Shown: positions 1 to 10,875 of the stretch, in pieces
How the letters are laid out: each line of letters opens with the position of its first letter
Numbering within the stretch: position 1 is the stretch's first letter
From: Oncomelania hupensis
Taxonomy: Eukaryota; Mollusca; Gastropoda; Littorinimorpha; Pomatiopsidae
NCBI GenBank assembly: GCA_036898135.1
Contig: CM072515.1
Location: forward strand, 16,401,830-16,465,829
DNA: 64,000 nucleotides
Reading direction: 5' to 3'
Notes under the pieces: generated by a model
What the model was told of the DNA's origin: nothing
Databases searched by the model: none
What the model saw: the letters and a program-made list of their open reading frames with translations, nothing else
Program-made: the position numbers and the translations under genes

Positions 1-1470
1 CACAGTTTTATCAGTCAAGAGCTTGAGGGTCGATTGACTTTTTGCGCAAGAATAACCCTACTCTCTACAAACCTGATTGCCACTGTAAGAATTTACTCAA
101 GAATAATACTGCCTAGAACCTTTTTATGTAAAACATACCACTGTAAAGTGTTGGATTACGGATCCAGGCCGATGAAAAGGTTCTCTTGGTCTATTATGTC
201 GACATCATCAAGTATTTAAGAACAAGCAGGGTGGCGGTGATAAAATGCTCTGGTCTGGCATCCATTCTCGATGGTGATGGGACATATGTCTTAATTTCTG
301 TAATTGGACTCATAATATCTTGGTTCACATACTCAAACCCCATCCACCTACCCCACCACCTCCTCATCTTGCCTCATGTCGCCACAGCAGCACGTTAAAA
401 GAGCCTGACCATCCTGCTCTCTTAAAATGGCAAAATCATTTTGGAGCGATGGTCAAGCGCGACTGAACCGAATTATGGCTGAAGCCTTGATAAACCCTTT
501 CACTAGAAAAGTAGTTCCGTAAGATCAACGCAATTACGTAGGGTCCCACTGTACCCACCCCCACCCCCAACAAAAAACCACCACAACAACGAAGTGTATG
601 GGCAAGGAGATCGGAGGTCAAGGTTGACAAGACAGGTGTGACCTTTAACAATGGGACCATAGTATAATATTAGTAGTAGTAAAATCTTGCTTCACGTTCT
701 AGGACACGTCATTGTGTGCATATAGGACTTACAGTATAATATGCTGCTAGGAGACCATCGTCAATTCTGCTGTGTGATGGCAAAACAAAGTCCCGCAACA
801 CCATTTTGTTTTTAGGAAATCTACATTTTGTCATAAGTAGTTTGTGACTTATACGTATCTTGCAATCTAAAGGATGCACGACTTTAAAAACTCAGACTGA
901 ATTAGGTGCGTTTCATCGTGTTCTTTGTGAGGATGTACAAAATATCATTTTTGACAAGAATGGACATGCAGTGTTTAGTCACATGGTAGGGTCCTTCGGA
1001 TGAGAGTATATACCGAGGTCTAGCCTGTGCACGCACGCATTCCATAGAGGGACATTTTAAGATGGCGACGCTCATGGTGGTGCCAGCTACATAAATACAT
1101 CCAGCAAGCACCACGTCCTTTCTCCCCCCAACCCCAGTCGCCCGGCCAGGACTGTGCTCAGTCGTCTGGATGTCAGACGAGGCAGTTAAAGGCCTGTCTT
1201 AATTGGAAGGCTCGTGTAGGCTCACGAACCTTCTTGTTTTTTTTGTTGTTTTTTTTAGGTTCTCGGATCCTGAACCTAGATTCCTAAAACTTTTGGACGA
1301 CAACACGCGTTCCAGAATCTAGATTCACCCACACACACACACACACACCCACACACATATTTGTGTAAAAACGACATTCTGATGACTGTTGTGAAAAAAA
1401 CAGGGATTATTTTGACACACTTTTCATTTTCGTGACATTATTTCGACATTTTCAAATTTTTGAACCTATC
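1..1470. other. Intergenic stretch with no gene recognised
   Basis: No open frame here looks like a real protein. About 360-490 holds one copy of a dispersed repeat that recurs near 14470-14585. About 1140-1250 resembles the head of the SINE-tail repeats listed elsewhere. A short CA run lies at 1327-1350. The rest shows nothing I can name. Confidence 0.6.
360..490 (+). repeat. Dispersed repeat, copy 1
   Basis: Shares a 'GTCGCCACA' block, an 'ACGTTA' block and a 'CAAGCGCGACTGAACCGAAT' block with 14475-14580, in the same order and strand. Between the blocks the two copies have diverged. Family unknown. Confidence 0.6.
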
Positions 1471-1471
1471 C

Positions 1472-1636
1472 CTAACCCTAACCCAAACCCTTAACCTAAC
1501 CCCATAGATATATATCTATGCCTAACCCTAAGCCTAAAACAGCTGTAACTCTACCGGAACACTATTTTGACGTCAAAATAGGACAGCCTTCCAAAAAAGT
1601 CAAAAGAAACCATGTGGAGTTCCATGAGTGTGTCAC
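1472..1636 (+). repeat. Telomere-motif repeat with CRE palindrome, copy 1
   Basis: Irregular CCCTAA-type repeats (1478-1535) are followed by a block holding the perfect 20-bp palindrome CTATTTTGACGTCAAAATAG (1562-1581), whose core TGACGTCA is a cAMP-response-element consensus. The same unit recurs at 4686-4822. The two copies bracket the truncated Ty3/Gypsy element exactly. These are interstitial CCCTAA runs, too short and degenerate for a chromosome end. Confidence 0.75.
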
Positions 1637-1639
1637 TGT

Positions 1640-2361
1640 TGTTACGTTTCTTTCAACATAGAAAGATTACTTAAAGACGATAGGGTCAATTTAACAGAGA
1701 ACTTTATTTCTACAGCTTAAGCCATGCCAGTTACAGGAAGAGAGATAGTTATTTCCCTTAAGCGTCTACTTAATACAATCTAACATAATAACACATTATA
1801 GCAAATAATGTAACATCCCCCGTTCTTTGGAGCAGAATAACGTACATAAAACAAAATGACAGAAATACAAACGAGCACAGGCCGATCGAATTCATAACCG
1901 AGTTAGCGAGATGATCGAACCGAACCGGAATAACGAAACCGAAAGTGGAGACATCGAAATCGGACCGATTTAAGTCACTTCAGAACACTGGAAACATGGA
2001 CAAAGTCTTTCATCTTCGTGCTCTTCACTTCGCGACCAGACCGGGTGCGAATGGGGATCTTGGATGGGCTCGCGCAGATTGCGGGGTTCAATGAACTAGA
2101 CAGTAGAACTGGAGTTCCAACGTTGGTAGTAGAGCAGCGGGTTTTCAGGGGAATCTGCGTAGATATCAGTGGGGTTGCAATAGACTTTGATGGGGTTTCA
2201 GGAATCCCAGATAGTAGAGATTATTTATTTATGTTGAAGTGCAATAAGGACATGTAGTGTGATATGTATTTTAAGTTTTACAATGTGTCGGAAATGTTCT
2301 TGTTAATATGTACATAAGCGTGAGTACACGTACATGTTTACATGTTTATAGTACTGTTACA
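1640..2361 (-). mobile_element. 3' LTR of Ty3/Gypsy element
   Basis: Lies directly downstream (minus sense) of the integrase end of pol. Read on the minus strand it begins TGTAACAG and ends CGTAACA, giving TG...CA ends with the short inverted repeat TGT(A)AC. A minus-strand AATAAA lies near 1705, as expected for an LTR polyadenylation signal. An A/G-rich stretch just upstream of the LTR (about 2362-2378) could be the polypurine tract. No 5' LTR is present because the element is truncated near 4686. Confidence 0.7.
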
Positions 2362-2393
2362 TTTTATTACCTTTTGCTGACAGCAAATCCATG

Positions 2394-4686
2394 TTAGAAT
2401 TTCTCCTTGGATATAATAAAGTTTTCTGAATCTGAATCTGAATCTGCATCAGGAGACTGACTCATAGACCGAGTCTTTGGAATAGCATTTTGAGAAGACT
2501 TTTCTGGTGGATCAGGCTGCATCATGTGTTCATTCTCAGGTAAGTCAGTAGGTGCAGAAGTCAGATTAGTCTTCCTCAAATGGACTCTGTTCCGACGGTA
2601 GATCGCACCGTCTGTAGCCTCAATATGGTAAGACCGGCCACTGCGAGCAACAACTGTTCCTTTGCACCATTTCCTTTTGCCCAAAGCGAATGGCTGCATT
2701 ACAACGTCGTCACCTTCCTTCGGAGGTGGAAGATCCTTGGCACGCTTGTTAAAGTGCTTGCGCTGCTTTTTCTGATGAGCTTTCAGTTTCTCAAAGTCAG
2801 CTTCTAGGTTGAGTTTTGGTTTCAATAAGTTTCCAGAAGTGGGCAGCAGCGTTCGTGTACGTCGACAGAAGAATCGTTGAGCTGGACTGGTCCCAGTGCT
2901 TTGGCTAGGAGTGTTTCTAAAGTTCAACAAAGCCAAGAATTGATCGCTATCTTTGTTCTTTCTCAAAAGAGATTTAGCTGATTTGACTGCAGATTCTGAC
3001 TTTCCATTAATTTTGCTGTTGTATGGGCTTGAGGTTCGATGCTCAAAGTCAAATGCTTTAGAAAAGTTCGCAAATCTTTCCGAGACGAATTGGGGTCCAT
3101 TGTCAGAGATGACAATGCATGGCAAACCATATCTGGCGAAATGAGCCTTGAGTTTCTTTATAATTGTTACAGATTTGGTGTTCTCGAGCCTGTCAATTTC
3201 CCTGTAGTTTGTGAGGTAATCAACAGTGACCAAATAATCTTTTCCATCGAATTCGAAAAGATCAACTCCGACTTTTTCCCATGGACGTGAAGGAAGTTCA
3301 TGCGGTTGAAGTGTCTCAGGTTGATTTGCTGATTGGTGAGTTTGACAAATCTCACATGAAGAGATGAAGTTTTTCAAATCTCCAGTCATGCCTGGCCAGT
3401 ACAGACATTCTCTGGCTCTTTTCAGGCAGGCCTCAATCCCGGAGTGAGTGGAGTGGACTGATTGTTTCATTTCAGATCGCATGGTAACTGGTACTACTAC
3501 TCTGTTGCCTTTGAAGATCAGACTATCTTGCACTGTCAATTCATCACGGAAGTTAAAATATGGAGTCAGCTCAGCTGGCAGGCTGGTTTTCTCTTCAGGC
3601 CAACCTTTCATATCAATAACAGATTTCAGGTTCTGGAGGTTTGTATCTTCTTCAGTTGCCTTCTTTAACTTCTCTAGGCTTTCTTTTCCAATAAGGAGGA
3701 ATTCAATCGTGTTGACGTGCTCAAAATCTTCCTGTTTGCTTGGCGAGTCAATGAATGCACGAGACAGAGTGTCAGCGAGAAGCATTTCTTTGCCTTTTTT
3801 GTAGTAGACGTGAATGTCATATCCTTGGATGCGTAACATCATTCCTTGCAGTCGTCTAGGCGCAGATGACAGGGGTTTCCGCATGATAGCCTCCAGCGGC
3901 TTGTGATCACTCTGAATTTTCACATGTCTGCCAAATGTGTACTGATGAAACTTTTCCAGAGCAAACACGATAGCAAGTAATTCCTTTTCAATTTGGGCAT
4001 ACCGTGTCTCAGTATCACTTAGAGCACGGCTAGCATAAGCGACAGGACGCTCATTTTGCAGAAGGATAGCACCAAGCCCAGACTGGCTGGCGTCACACTG
4101 GATTGTCAGTTCTTCTTGAGGATTGTAGAATGCCAAGACTGGTGCCTCAGTCACGAGTTTCTTCACAGTTGTGAATGCCTTGTCATGAGTGGGAGTCCAA
4201 TTCCACTCTACGTCAGAGCGAGTCAGTTGTCTGATGGGTTCCAAGACGTCAGATAGCCTTGGGAGAAATTTTGCCAAGTAGTTGACAAAACCGCAGAAGC
4301 GATGTGCACCTTCAACATTCTCAGGTTTTGGCATTTTCATAATAGCTTCGACCTTTTCAGGGTCAATTTTCAGTCCATCACTGGTGACTAGATGACCCAA
4401 GAAGGAGATTTCATTCTTGCGGAGTTCAGCCTTCTCTTTGTTTAGTCGCATGCCCAAACTACGACATCTTTGAAGAAGTGAACCAAGGTTCTTATCATGT
4501 GAAGCAGTGTTATCGCCATACACGATAATGTCATCTGATACACCAATGACTCCGTTCAGACCTTCCAGTGCCTGATCTAAATGTTTCTGAAACAGTTCAC
4601 TGCTGACAGACGTACCGAATGGAACTCTCTTCCAACGATACCGACCGAAAGGAGTCTGGAAAGTAGTGAGCTTGCTGGGTGCAAGC
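2394..4686 (-). pseudogene. Ty3/Gypsy pol: partial reverse transcriptase, RNase H, integrase
   Basis: One uninterrupted minus-strand frame of roughly 760 codons. It starts abruptly inside reverse transcriptase, just upstream of the catalytic box seen as VSDDIIVYG. It continues through the Gypsy-type thumb, an RNase H domain (LTIQCDASQSGLGAIL, with a later QSDHKPLEAI), the integrase HHCC zinc-binding region (HSGIEACLKRARECLYWPGM, then CEICQ) and a DDE core (VGVDLFEFDGKDYLVTVDY, later SDNGPQF). It ends in a basic/acidic tail. Gag, protease and the N-terminal RT are missing because the element breaks at about 4686, where the telomere-motif repeat begins. No env frame is visible. The lack of stop codons over 2.3 kb argues for a fairly recent copy. 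Confidence 0.92.
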
Positions 4687-4822
4687 TAACCCTAACCCTA
4701 ACCCTTAACCTAACCTTAATGCTAAAACAGCTCTAACTCAACGGAGCGCTATTTTGACGTCAAAATAGTACGGCCTTCCAAAAAAGTCAGAAGAAACCAC
4801 GTAGAGTTTCATGTGTGTGTCA
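4686..4822 (+). repeat. Telomere-motif repeat with CRE palindrome, copy 2
   Basis: Second copy of the unit at 1472-1636. It has CCCTAA-type repeats (4686-4715) and the same 20-bp palindrome at 4749-4768. It starts exactly where the Ty3/Gypsy reading frame is cut off. Confidence 0.75.
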
Positions 4823-4842
4823 TCAGAACGTCGTTTCTACAT

Positions 4843-4919
4843 GCCCCCCCCCCCCACACACACACACACACACGCACACACACACACACACACACACCCA
4901 CACACACACACACACACAC
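4843..4919. repeat. Poly-C and (CA)n microsatellite
   Basis: A run of C is followed by about 70 bp of CA repeats with a few interruptions. Confidence 0.95.
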
Positions 4920-4994
4920 TGAAAACCAGAAAAAACCTCCACGAACCTTCCCGTTTATGCAGGCCTCTTAAGGCAACAAGTGGGAGCCTCATGT

Positions 4995-5085
4995 GGCTGA
5001 AAGCCTTTATCGGCCAGCGCTTTGAGCAGCTCTTGAGCTAGCTGGAAGGCGGTGAGCCTATATAAGAACAATTCAAAAAATATAT
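4995..5085 (+). repeat. SINE 3'-tail fragment
   Basis: Contains 'GGCCAGCGCTTTGAGCAGCT' followed by 'CTATATAAGAACAATT'. The same module recurs at 27335-27395, 31563-31685, 60425-60490 and 61890-61975. It looks like the 3' domain of a SINE family; no tRNA head is visible in this copy. Confidence 0.65.
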
Positions 5086-5584
5086 AGGCCTATATATACA
5101 AGTCCCCTATACGCATCTGTGTCCGGGACGGTAATCTACCCACGCAACGCACGCACGTTTATATATATTGTGTGAGGATGTACGTGGACACTCTGAACTC
5201 TCGTGTTACTATGCGGTGGCCACACAGCGCAGCGTAGAGCAAATTTAGGCCTTGGCGAGCCGCAGCTACGCTGTGTGTTGTGCTGTGGACAGACATACTG
5301 GATAGTAATTGGTGCTAATTGCTCCGCTCCCCTCATAAAGATTCTCATTAACTGCAGTCCTATGTAGATAAAAAGCCACCAGGACCTTTTGAACATTGTC
5401 AGTAACAACACTATTATTAAGACAGAGAATAGAAACAGACTTCAGGAACCTGAGTGTGAACGCCATACACATTAGTCATTCCTTGTACATTGTAAAACAA
5501 GAACTATGTGTTCCAACTATCTGCTGCTTGTCTTCACAACAGCGTCATGCTGTATAATGATATTTGGAATCCAACAAACAAGTA

Positions 5585-5925
5585 AGTTTTTTTTTAAAAA
5601 GGTTACTTCATTTGGTTTTGTTTCTTTGTTTGTAATACCCTTTTCTTCGTTTATATTTGCTCCAATTTCCTCCATTTCTTCATTAAAGGTCTTGGATGCA
5701 GTAAATTTTAAAGTGAAATTTTTAAATTTGGTTTCCATTCCGTCTCTTAAAAAAGGTTTCCCCGCCTTTACACCACATGTTTGAGTAGGCCTAACACTGA
5801 GATGTGTGCTTGTTGAAGTCAATATAATGGGAGAGTGTGAAATGTGAGCGTGAATGTTAGTAAAGACGCACATTTGAGACTGATTGGTGACTTGGGAGTA
5901 AGCGTATATAATCATTATCATTATC
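5585..5925 (+). repeat. SINE 3' domain (TGGATGCAGT...CCTTTACACCACATG family)
   Basis: Holds 'TTGGATGCAGTAAATTT' and 'GCCTTTACACCACATGTTTG', also found at 6925-7040 behind a tRNA-like head, at 33725-33780, and around 36985-37085 and 37285-37395. It ends at a trinucleotide microsatellite, as the copy at 6765 does. Confidence 0.6.
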
Positions 5926-5926
5926 A

Positions 5927-5930
5927 TTAT

Positions 5931-6019
<89 letters not shown>

Positions 6020-6025
6020 TTGTTG

Positions 6026-6113
<88 letters not shown>
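5927..6113. repeat. (TAC)n-(TTG)n-(ATT)n compound microsatellite
   Basis: About 90 bp of TAC repeats, a short TTG block and about 85 bp of ATT repeats. Long frames of poly-Tyr, poly-Asn/Ser or poly-Ile/Val across it are artefacts of the repeat. Confidence 0.97.
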
Positions 6114-6286
6114 GGTTTGACTGTAGAGACTGAAGATGCAGAGCAGAAAGAATGGAAACTGCCTTACCCCATAAAATGTGAGAAGCCACGAAAATGCGCC
6201 AAAGACTTCACACAACACTGTCTTGAAGGACGACCAGAGCCCGTCTTTGGTCACTGCGAGTTCCAGGATGCCATCTGCGAGTAGGT

Positions 6287-6375
<89 letters not shown>

Positions 6376-6411
6376 TCTCTCTCTCTCTCCCCCTCTCTCT
6401 CCCTCTCTCGT
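6287..6411. repeat. (CT)n microsatellite
   Basis: About 120 bp of CT with a few C insertions near the 3' end. Confidence 0.97.
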
Positions 6412-6539
6412 TAAAATACCCTTGCTTAGATTAACAATTTACAGTTTTATGCTTTGTATTTTATTGTTTGTAATTTTGACACTTTTTCATTCTTGCTTAC
6501 GCCCTAGGAAATTCTGTGCTTCCTCTACGTCTGTCCACA

Positions 6540-6700
6540 GGCGCATTAACCAAAAAGAATGGAACTTGGGAAAGAAATTATGGATCTCTAATGGATCCCC
6601 GATAGCGAAGGGGTAGCGCAGTAGTATGCATCCACTACCCCTCCGCTATCGGGGATCTACTAATTCTTTCCCAAGTTCCATTGTTCTTGGTTAATGCGCC
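6540..6700. mobile_element. Foldback palindrome 1 (MITE-like)
   Basis: The 161-bp block is almost entirely one inverted repeat: the left arm (6540-6618) beginning GGCGCATTAACC pairs with the right arm (6626-6700) ending GGTTAATGCGCC, around a short loop. The inner part of each arm carries a 'CCCCGATAGCGAAGGGGTAG' motif. Related in inner sequence to the palindrome at 7720-7870. GTCTGTC occurs close to both outer ends but is not directly abutting, so a target duplication is unproven. Confidence 0.85.
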
Positions 6701-6764
6701 TTGGGTCTGTCTGAAGGAACAGAAAGAAGTGCATGCTGGGGGTGTTGGCGTTTCTGGGGGTGAC

Positions 6765-7040
6765 CTACAGTAGCTTAGTTGACAGTGAGCTGGTTTCCTA
6801 TGCCAAAGGTAATTGGTTCGAACCCCGCAGAGAACGAACGTCTGTGACTTAGGTACGAGACTTTCAGGTCACAGAGGGTTTTCCCCCCGGGTACTCTGGT
6901 TTCCATCCTTCCTTCAATAATGGTATTGGATGCAGTCTTTCTAAAATTTCAATAATTTCTAATGGTGACTTGCCTTTACACCACATGTTTGAGAGATGAA
7001 TGTGTGTTTGTTGGGTATGTACGTAGAAATGTCTGTAACA
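6765..7040 (+). repeat. tRNA-headed SINE
   Basis: A pol III-like B box (GGTTCGAACCCC) lies near 6816, preceded by an A-box-like 'TAGCTTAGTTGACAG'. A SINE body and the 'CCTTTACACCACATGTTTGA' tail domain follow. A diverged full copy lies at 33560-33800. It is not a tRNA gene: no cloverleaf-sized unit closes. Confidence 0.75.
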
Positions 7041-7098
7041 TGTGAACTTGTATGTTGATTACAGATCGCCGCATTGTGTGTCTGATTTAGGAATAACC

Positions 7099-7100
7099 TC

Positions 7101-7180
<80 letters not shown>
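7099..7180. repeat. (ATT)n microsatellite
   Basis: About 80 bp of pure ATT at the 3' end of the preceding SINE. Confidence 0.97.
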
Positions 7181-7181
<1 letters not shown>

Positions 7182-7313
7182 CTTGCACCCACCCAGCTAT
7201 ATAATTATAGGACATGGAACATCATGTTCTATAGGATTCATGCGATGCAATGCATAGCCTACGTGCCCTGACTAGTTGGTTTATACTCTTATCCAAAGCA
7301 CAATGCACCTCGG

Positions 7314-7400
<87 letters not shown>
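7314..7400. repeat. (AAT)n microsatellite
   Basis: About 86 bp of pure AAT repeat. Confidence 0.97.
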
Positions 7401-7401
<1 letters not shown>

Positions 7402-7719
7402 TGCTAGTTTATTCATGTGACAGTAAAATGTGCGTTTGGTTGTTGCAGTGAGAATGCCAGGTACGACCCATTTAAACAATGCCAATTGGAGGGACATTGG
7501 TAAGATGACGTCATTATCAGACTCTCTCTTCCTTAGTGCTGCATCAGTGTCTGCTCACATCCACGGAAACTCGTGATGCATACATTGAACTTTTGTCTTC
7601 ATCCCAGTTCCGCCACCATCGATGCCTGCTTTCCAACCACTCAGGCTGCTAATATCAGGGAGGAAAACATAATTATTACATTATGAAAGGAGGCTGTCTT
7701 TCCTTTCGTTTGTCCTCAT

Positions 7720-7870
7720 GGGCATTACACAAGTTGGGCGCCTATAGAAAATCCTCGATATAGCAAAGCGGTAAATAGCCACAGCTCAATGAATAATAGA
7801 TAGGGCTGTGCATTGTCTACCGCTTTGCTGTCGCGGATCCAATATAGACGCCCAAACTTATGTAATGCCC
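7720..7870. mobile_element. Foldback palindrome 2 (MITE-like)
   Basis: A 151-bp block with near-complete inverted arms: the left arm starts GGGCATTAC and the right arm ends GTAATGCCC. The inner 'AGCAAAGCGGTA' / 'TACCGCTTTGCT' motif corresponds to 'AGCGAAGGGGTA' of the palindrome at 6540-6700, so the two look like diverged members of one family 1.2 kb apart. Confidence 0.85.
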
Positions 7871-7923
7871 TTGTTGTATATCACTTCTGTATTTGTTCTG
7901 TATCATTCTGTTTCTCTGATATC

Positions 7924-8043
<120 letters not shown>

Positions 8044-8257
8044 TATTTTTTTAAATTATTATTATTTTTTTATTTTTTTTTACTTTTGAAGATTTGTTTG
8101 GAACTGTATATTATTTGCATAAGCGTGACTGGGAAAACAATTGCTGTTGAGAAAACTATTGCTAAAAAAGTATTTATATAGCTGTAGTAGTTCTAGTTTG
8201 TTTGTTTTTTTAAATATAAATATTCAATGAGTAATGTGATCTGTAATGTAATGTGAA

Positions 8258-8792
8258 CAACTGCGGCCCTGACAAGGTTGAAACCCATTTAGAAAGACCG
8301 GACCATCAGTTTACATTCCAAGGTAAGGCTGCTGTGCTCCCTTGTCATCATCTTCCTATACGCTTGCGAAACATGGACCCTCACAGCAGATCTACAACGA
8401 AGAATACAAAGCATGGAGATGAGGTGCTACAGAAGACTTCTGGGTATTTCCTATACCCAGCACATCACCAACAACGAAGTCCGACACAAGCCATTGGACA
8501 AAACGATGACATGCTCACAGTGGTGAGGAAAAGGAAACTCCGATAGTATGGCCACGTCACTAGAGCATCAGGCCTTGCAAAAACCATCCTGCAAGGCACG
8601 GTGCAAGGAGGCAGAAGACAGAAAAAGAAGTGGGAGGACAACATTCTAGAATGGACTGGTTTGACACTGAACGAAGCCATGAGGGTTGCTGAGAACAGAG
8701 AAAGATGGAGTACGCTGGTTAAACGATCCTATGTAGTGCCCCAACGACCTTTGAGTTACGGGTTAGGATAGGATAGGATAGGATAGGATAGG
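8258..8792 (+). mobile_element. RTE-type LINE, 3' end with (GGATA)n tail
   Basis: Encodes, with frameshifts and a stop, the C-terminal region shared by all RTE copies here ([17 protein letters not shown] and [10 protein letters not shown] in better copies). It finishes in GGATA repeats at 8766-8792. Compare the fuller copy at 37388-40655. It is 5'-truncated, as usual for target-primed insertion. Confidence 0.9.
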
Positions 8793-9192
8793 AATGTGAT
8801 CTGTGCGCGTGCATGCGTGTGTGGGTGTGTAAACATGTGTACGTACGTGTGACAGACGCACCTGGGCAGTTCTCATATCCTGTATAGAACCCTAGTTAAC
8901 TTTCTATTGTATGTGCTTATAAGTAATTATTAGAATTATGCTTGTGACTTGTTAATTTAACTTTAATTTGTTTATCTGGGCGATTATATTATCTATTGTG
9001 CTTGTCAAAATTCCCTAATGAGGTATTAAAGATTTGTTGAATCGAATCTCTCGGTCTCGGTCCATGTATTCGATCTCTGTCTGTCTAGCCGACTCTGTCC
9101 TTGTCTCTCTCGCAGGCCTGCTTGTCTGTCTCTCTTGTTCTTTCGATTTTACTTGCATTATACATACTTTTGTCAATTCGTTGTTTTTATCT

Positions 9193-9193
<1 letters not shown>

Positions 9194-9271
<78 letters not shown>
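9194..9271. repeat. (CT)n microsatellite
   Basis: About 75 bp of CT repeat. Confidence 0.95.
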
Positions 9272-9279
9272 GTGTTAGG

Positions 9280-9354
9280 GCTGATGTTGTACACTCTCAT
9301 GGTTGCCCACAGAGCTGCATGTCACACTCGGTCAAACGCTTTCTAGAAGTCTAC
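9280..9354 (-). mobile_element. RTE LINE internal fragment
   Basis: The stretch starting 'GGCTGATGTTGTACACT' matches 49088-49160 of the minus-strand RTE copy closely. It corresponds to the reverse-transcriptase segment around [17 protein letters not shown]. Both ends are truncated. Confidence 0.8.
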
Positions 9355-9549
9355 AAACACATGATATAGAGGTTGTTAATGCTGTAGGTATTTCTCGCAG
9401 AAGGTGGAAAATCTGCTCAGTGGTACTTCGCCCTGCCCTGCCCTGCCCTGCCCTGAATCCTGCATGTTCTTCGGCTATGATTTGTTCAGCTTGCGGCTTC
9501 AACCTGTTTAATATTATTTTTAGTTTTTTTTTTGATTTATTGTTGCTTT

Positions 9550-10220
9550 AGGTCCAGCGGACTCTTCCGAGCCAAATCAGGACCGGACAACCCCCGATCC
9601 GCATAAAAGATCTGCCGAAACAACCCCAGTGGGAAAATTGAATGCCCTCCACCGGCCAGTCACTTTACAATAAAGACATCCCACGCGGGGGACGGCTGAG
9701 GGTTGACCTCAACTACGCGAACACCCCGGTTACAAAAACAAAATAGAATACAAACATCATTATAAATCATCAACCAAACACATACATATAAAATGCCTAT
9801 AGTGCTAAATAGTACATTCATAGGAAGCCCTAGTGACCACCCGGCAGAAAGCGTCCAACACTCCCAAGCTGATCCAACAGACCTCATACACAAACAAGGA
9901 GTCCTGTCCAGGAAGAGTTTTCAAGAAAAAAGGTAGGTCATTGATCTAGCGAAGAAGAAGATAGTATAGCAGAGTGAAGGACAGAGCAGGAATAGGAAAG
10001 AATAAATGAGGAAGACAGCGACAGTGGGAATTTAAAGCACTAAATTTCCATAAAGTGGGGATACTATTTATACTGAAAACCCCCGGCACTCCAACGGGGG
10101 TACTGTTGCCGCAGTGAAGCGTCTTGCCTATAAAGGAAAGACAGGTTTTCAACTGTGGCTTTCACTGTTCCCTTTATAGGTTTGAACAATCTACAGTGGC
10201 AAGATTGCTCATGACCCCAA
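9550..10220. other. Repeat-like sequence, not classified
   Basis: The 'AGCCAAATCAGGACCGGACA' segment and its neighbours look like old repeat sequence. No coherent reading frame or terminal repeats were found. Confidence 0.4.
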
Positions 10221-10221
10221 G

Positions 10222-10734
10222 GGGTATTATTTTTAGGAGGACTTTGCTTGGATGTCTGATGAGTCTGATGGTGCGGTAATTTTCACACTCCTGAGAGAAG
10301 AGTGATGACAAGCGACTGGGTCCATGATGTGGGCCACTCCCCACTTTGCCAGATATTGTTACAAATAATGGTGAGGGCGTCAATCATCGCTTCTCTCCCT
10401 GCTTGAAGCAATTTTGCGGTTATGTTGTCAACTCCCGCTGATTTCCGCTTCTTCAGCGATTGCACTGCTGCCTCAACTTCTTCTCGGAGAATTGAAGGAT
10501 TTCTTCTTCTTCTCTGTCCTGGGGCCATTCAAGAACTGATGAGTCTCCGTTTGGTGTGTGGTTGTAAAGGTCAGAGCAGTACTCTGTCCATCTATCCAAG
10601 ACTTCTTGTTCTTCTGTAAGGCATATGCCAAACTTGCTTTGGATTGTGGAGACCTTGGGCTGCTTAACACTTGTCAGCCGCTTCACAGTCTTCTTGCTGT
10701 TGTTCTTGATCAAACTGTTATCTATTTCCTGGCA
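10222..10734 (-). mobile_element. RTE LINE fragment: linker and N-terminal reverse transcriptase
   Basis: Minus-strand frames encode [20 protein letters not shown] and the upstream [19 protein letters not shown], the same region as 38960-39450 of the long RTE copy, with several frameshifts. It abuts a CR1/L2-like fragment on its right side (10735). Confidence 0.88.
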
Positions 10735-10875
10735 TATCAACAAGATTGAGGCTGTTCAAAGACATTTTACCAGGTGCATCTTAGGGCTAAAGAACCTCAG
10801 TTACGATGATAGGTTTAGTGCTTTCGGATTTTGAGCCTTGAGTATTAATTATGACCCAAAAAAACCCAAGGTCCC
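10735..10875 (+). mobile_element. CR1/L2-like LINE, C-terminal part (segment 1)
   Basis: Starts 'ATATCAACAAGATTGAGGCT' and matches 16387-16500 and 17325-17370 of the other LINE copy. The continuation of this element lies at 12659-12885; an LTR has been inserted between. Confidence 0.8.

Noticed and set aside
1478..1535. Chromosome end or telomere
   Set aside because: CCCTAA repeats are few and irregular, and they recur with the same flank at 4686.
2394..4686. Endogenous retrovirus with envelope
   Set aside because: No env-like frame between integrase and the LTR; domain order and motifs fit a Ty3/Gypsy retrotransposon.
5517..6290. Long frames of poly-Ile/Val, poly-Tyr or poly-Asn/Ser across microsatellites (also 7042-7497, 7813-8181, 29001-29453, 45481-45817, 55836-56241)
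   Set aside because: They are translations of simple repeats, open in several frames, with no independent coding signal.
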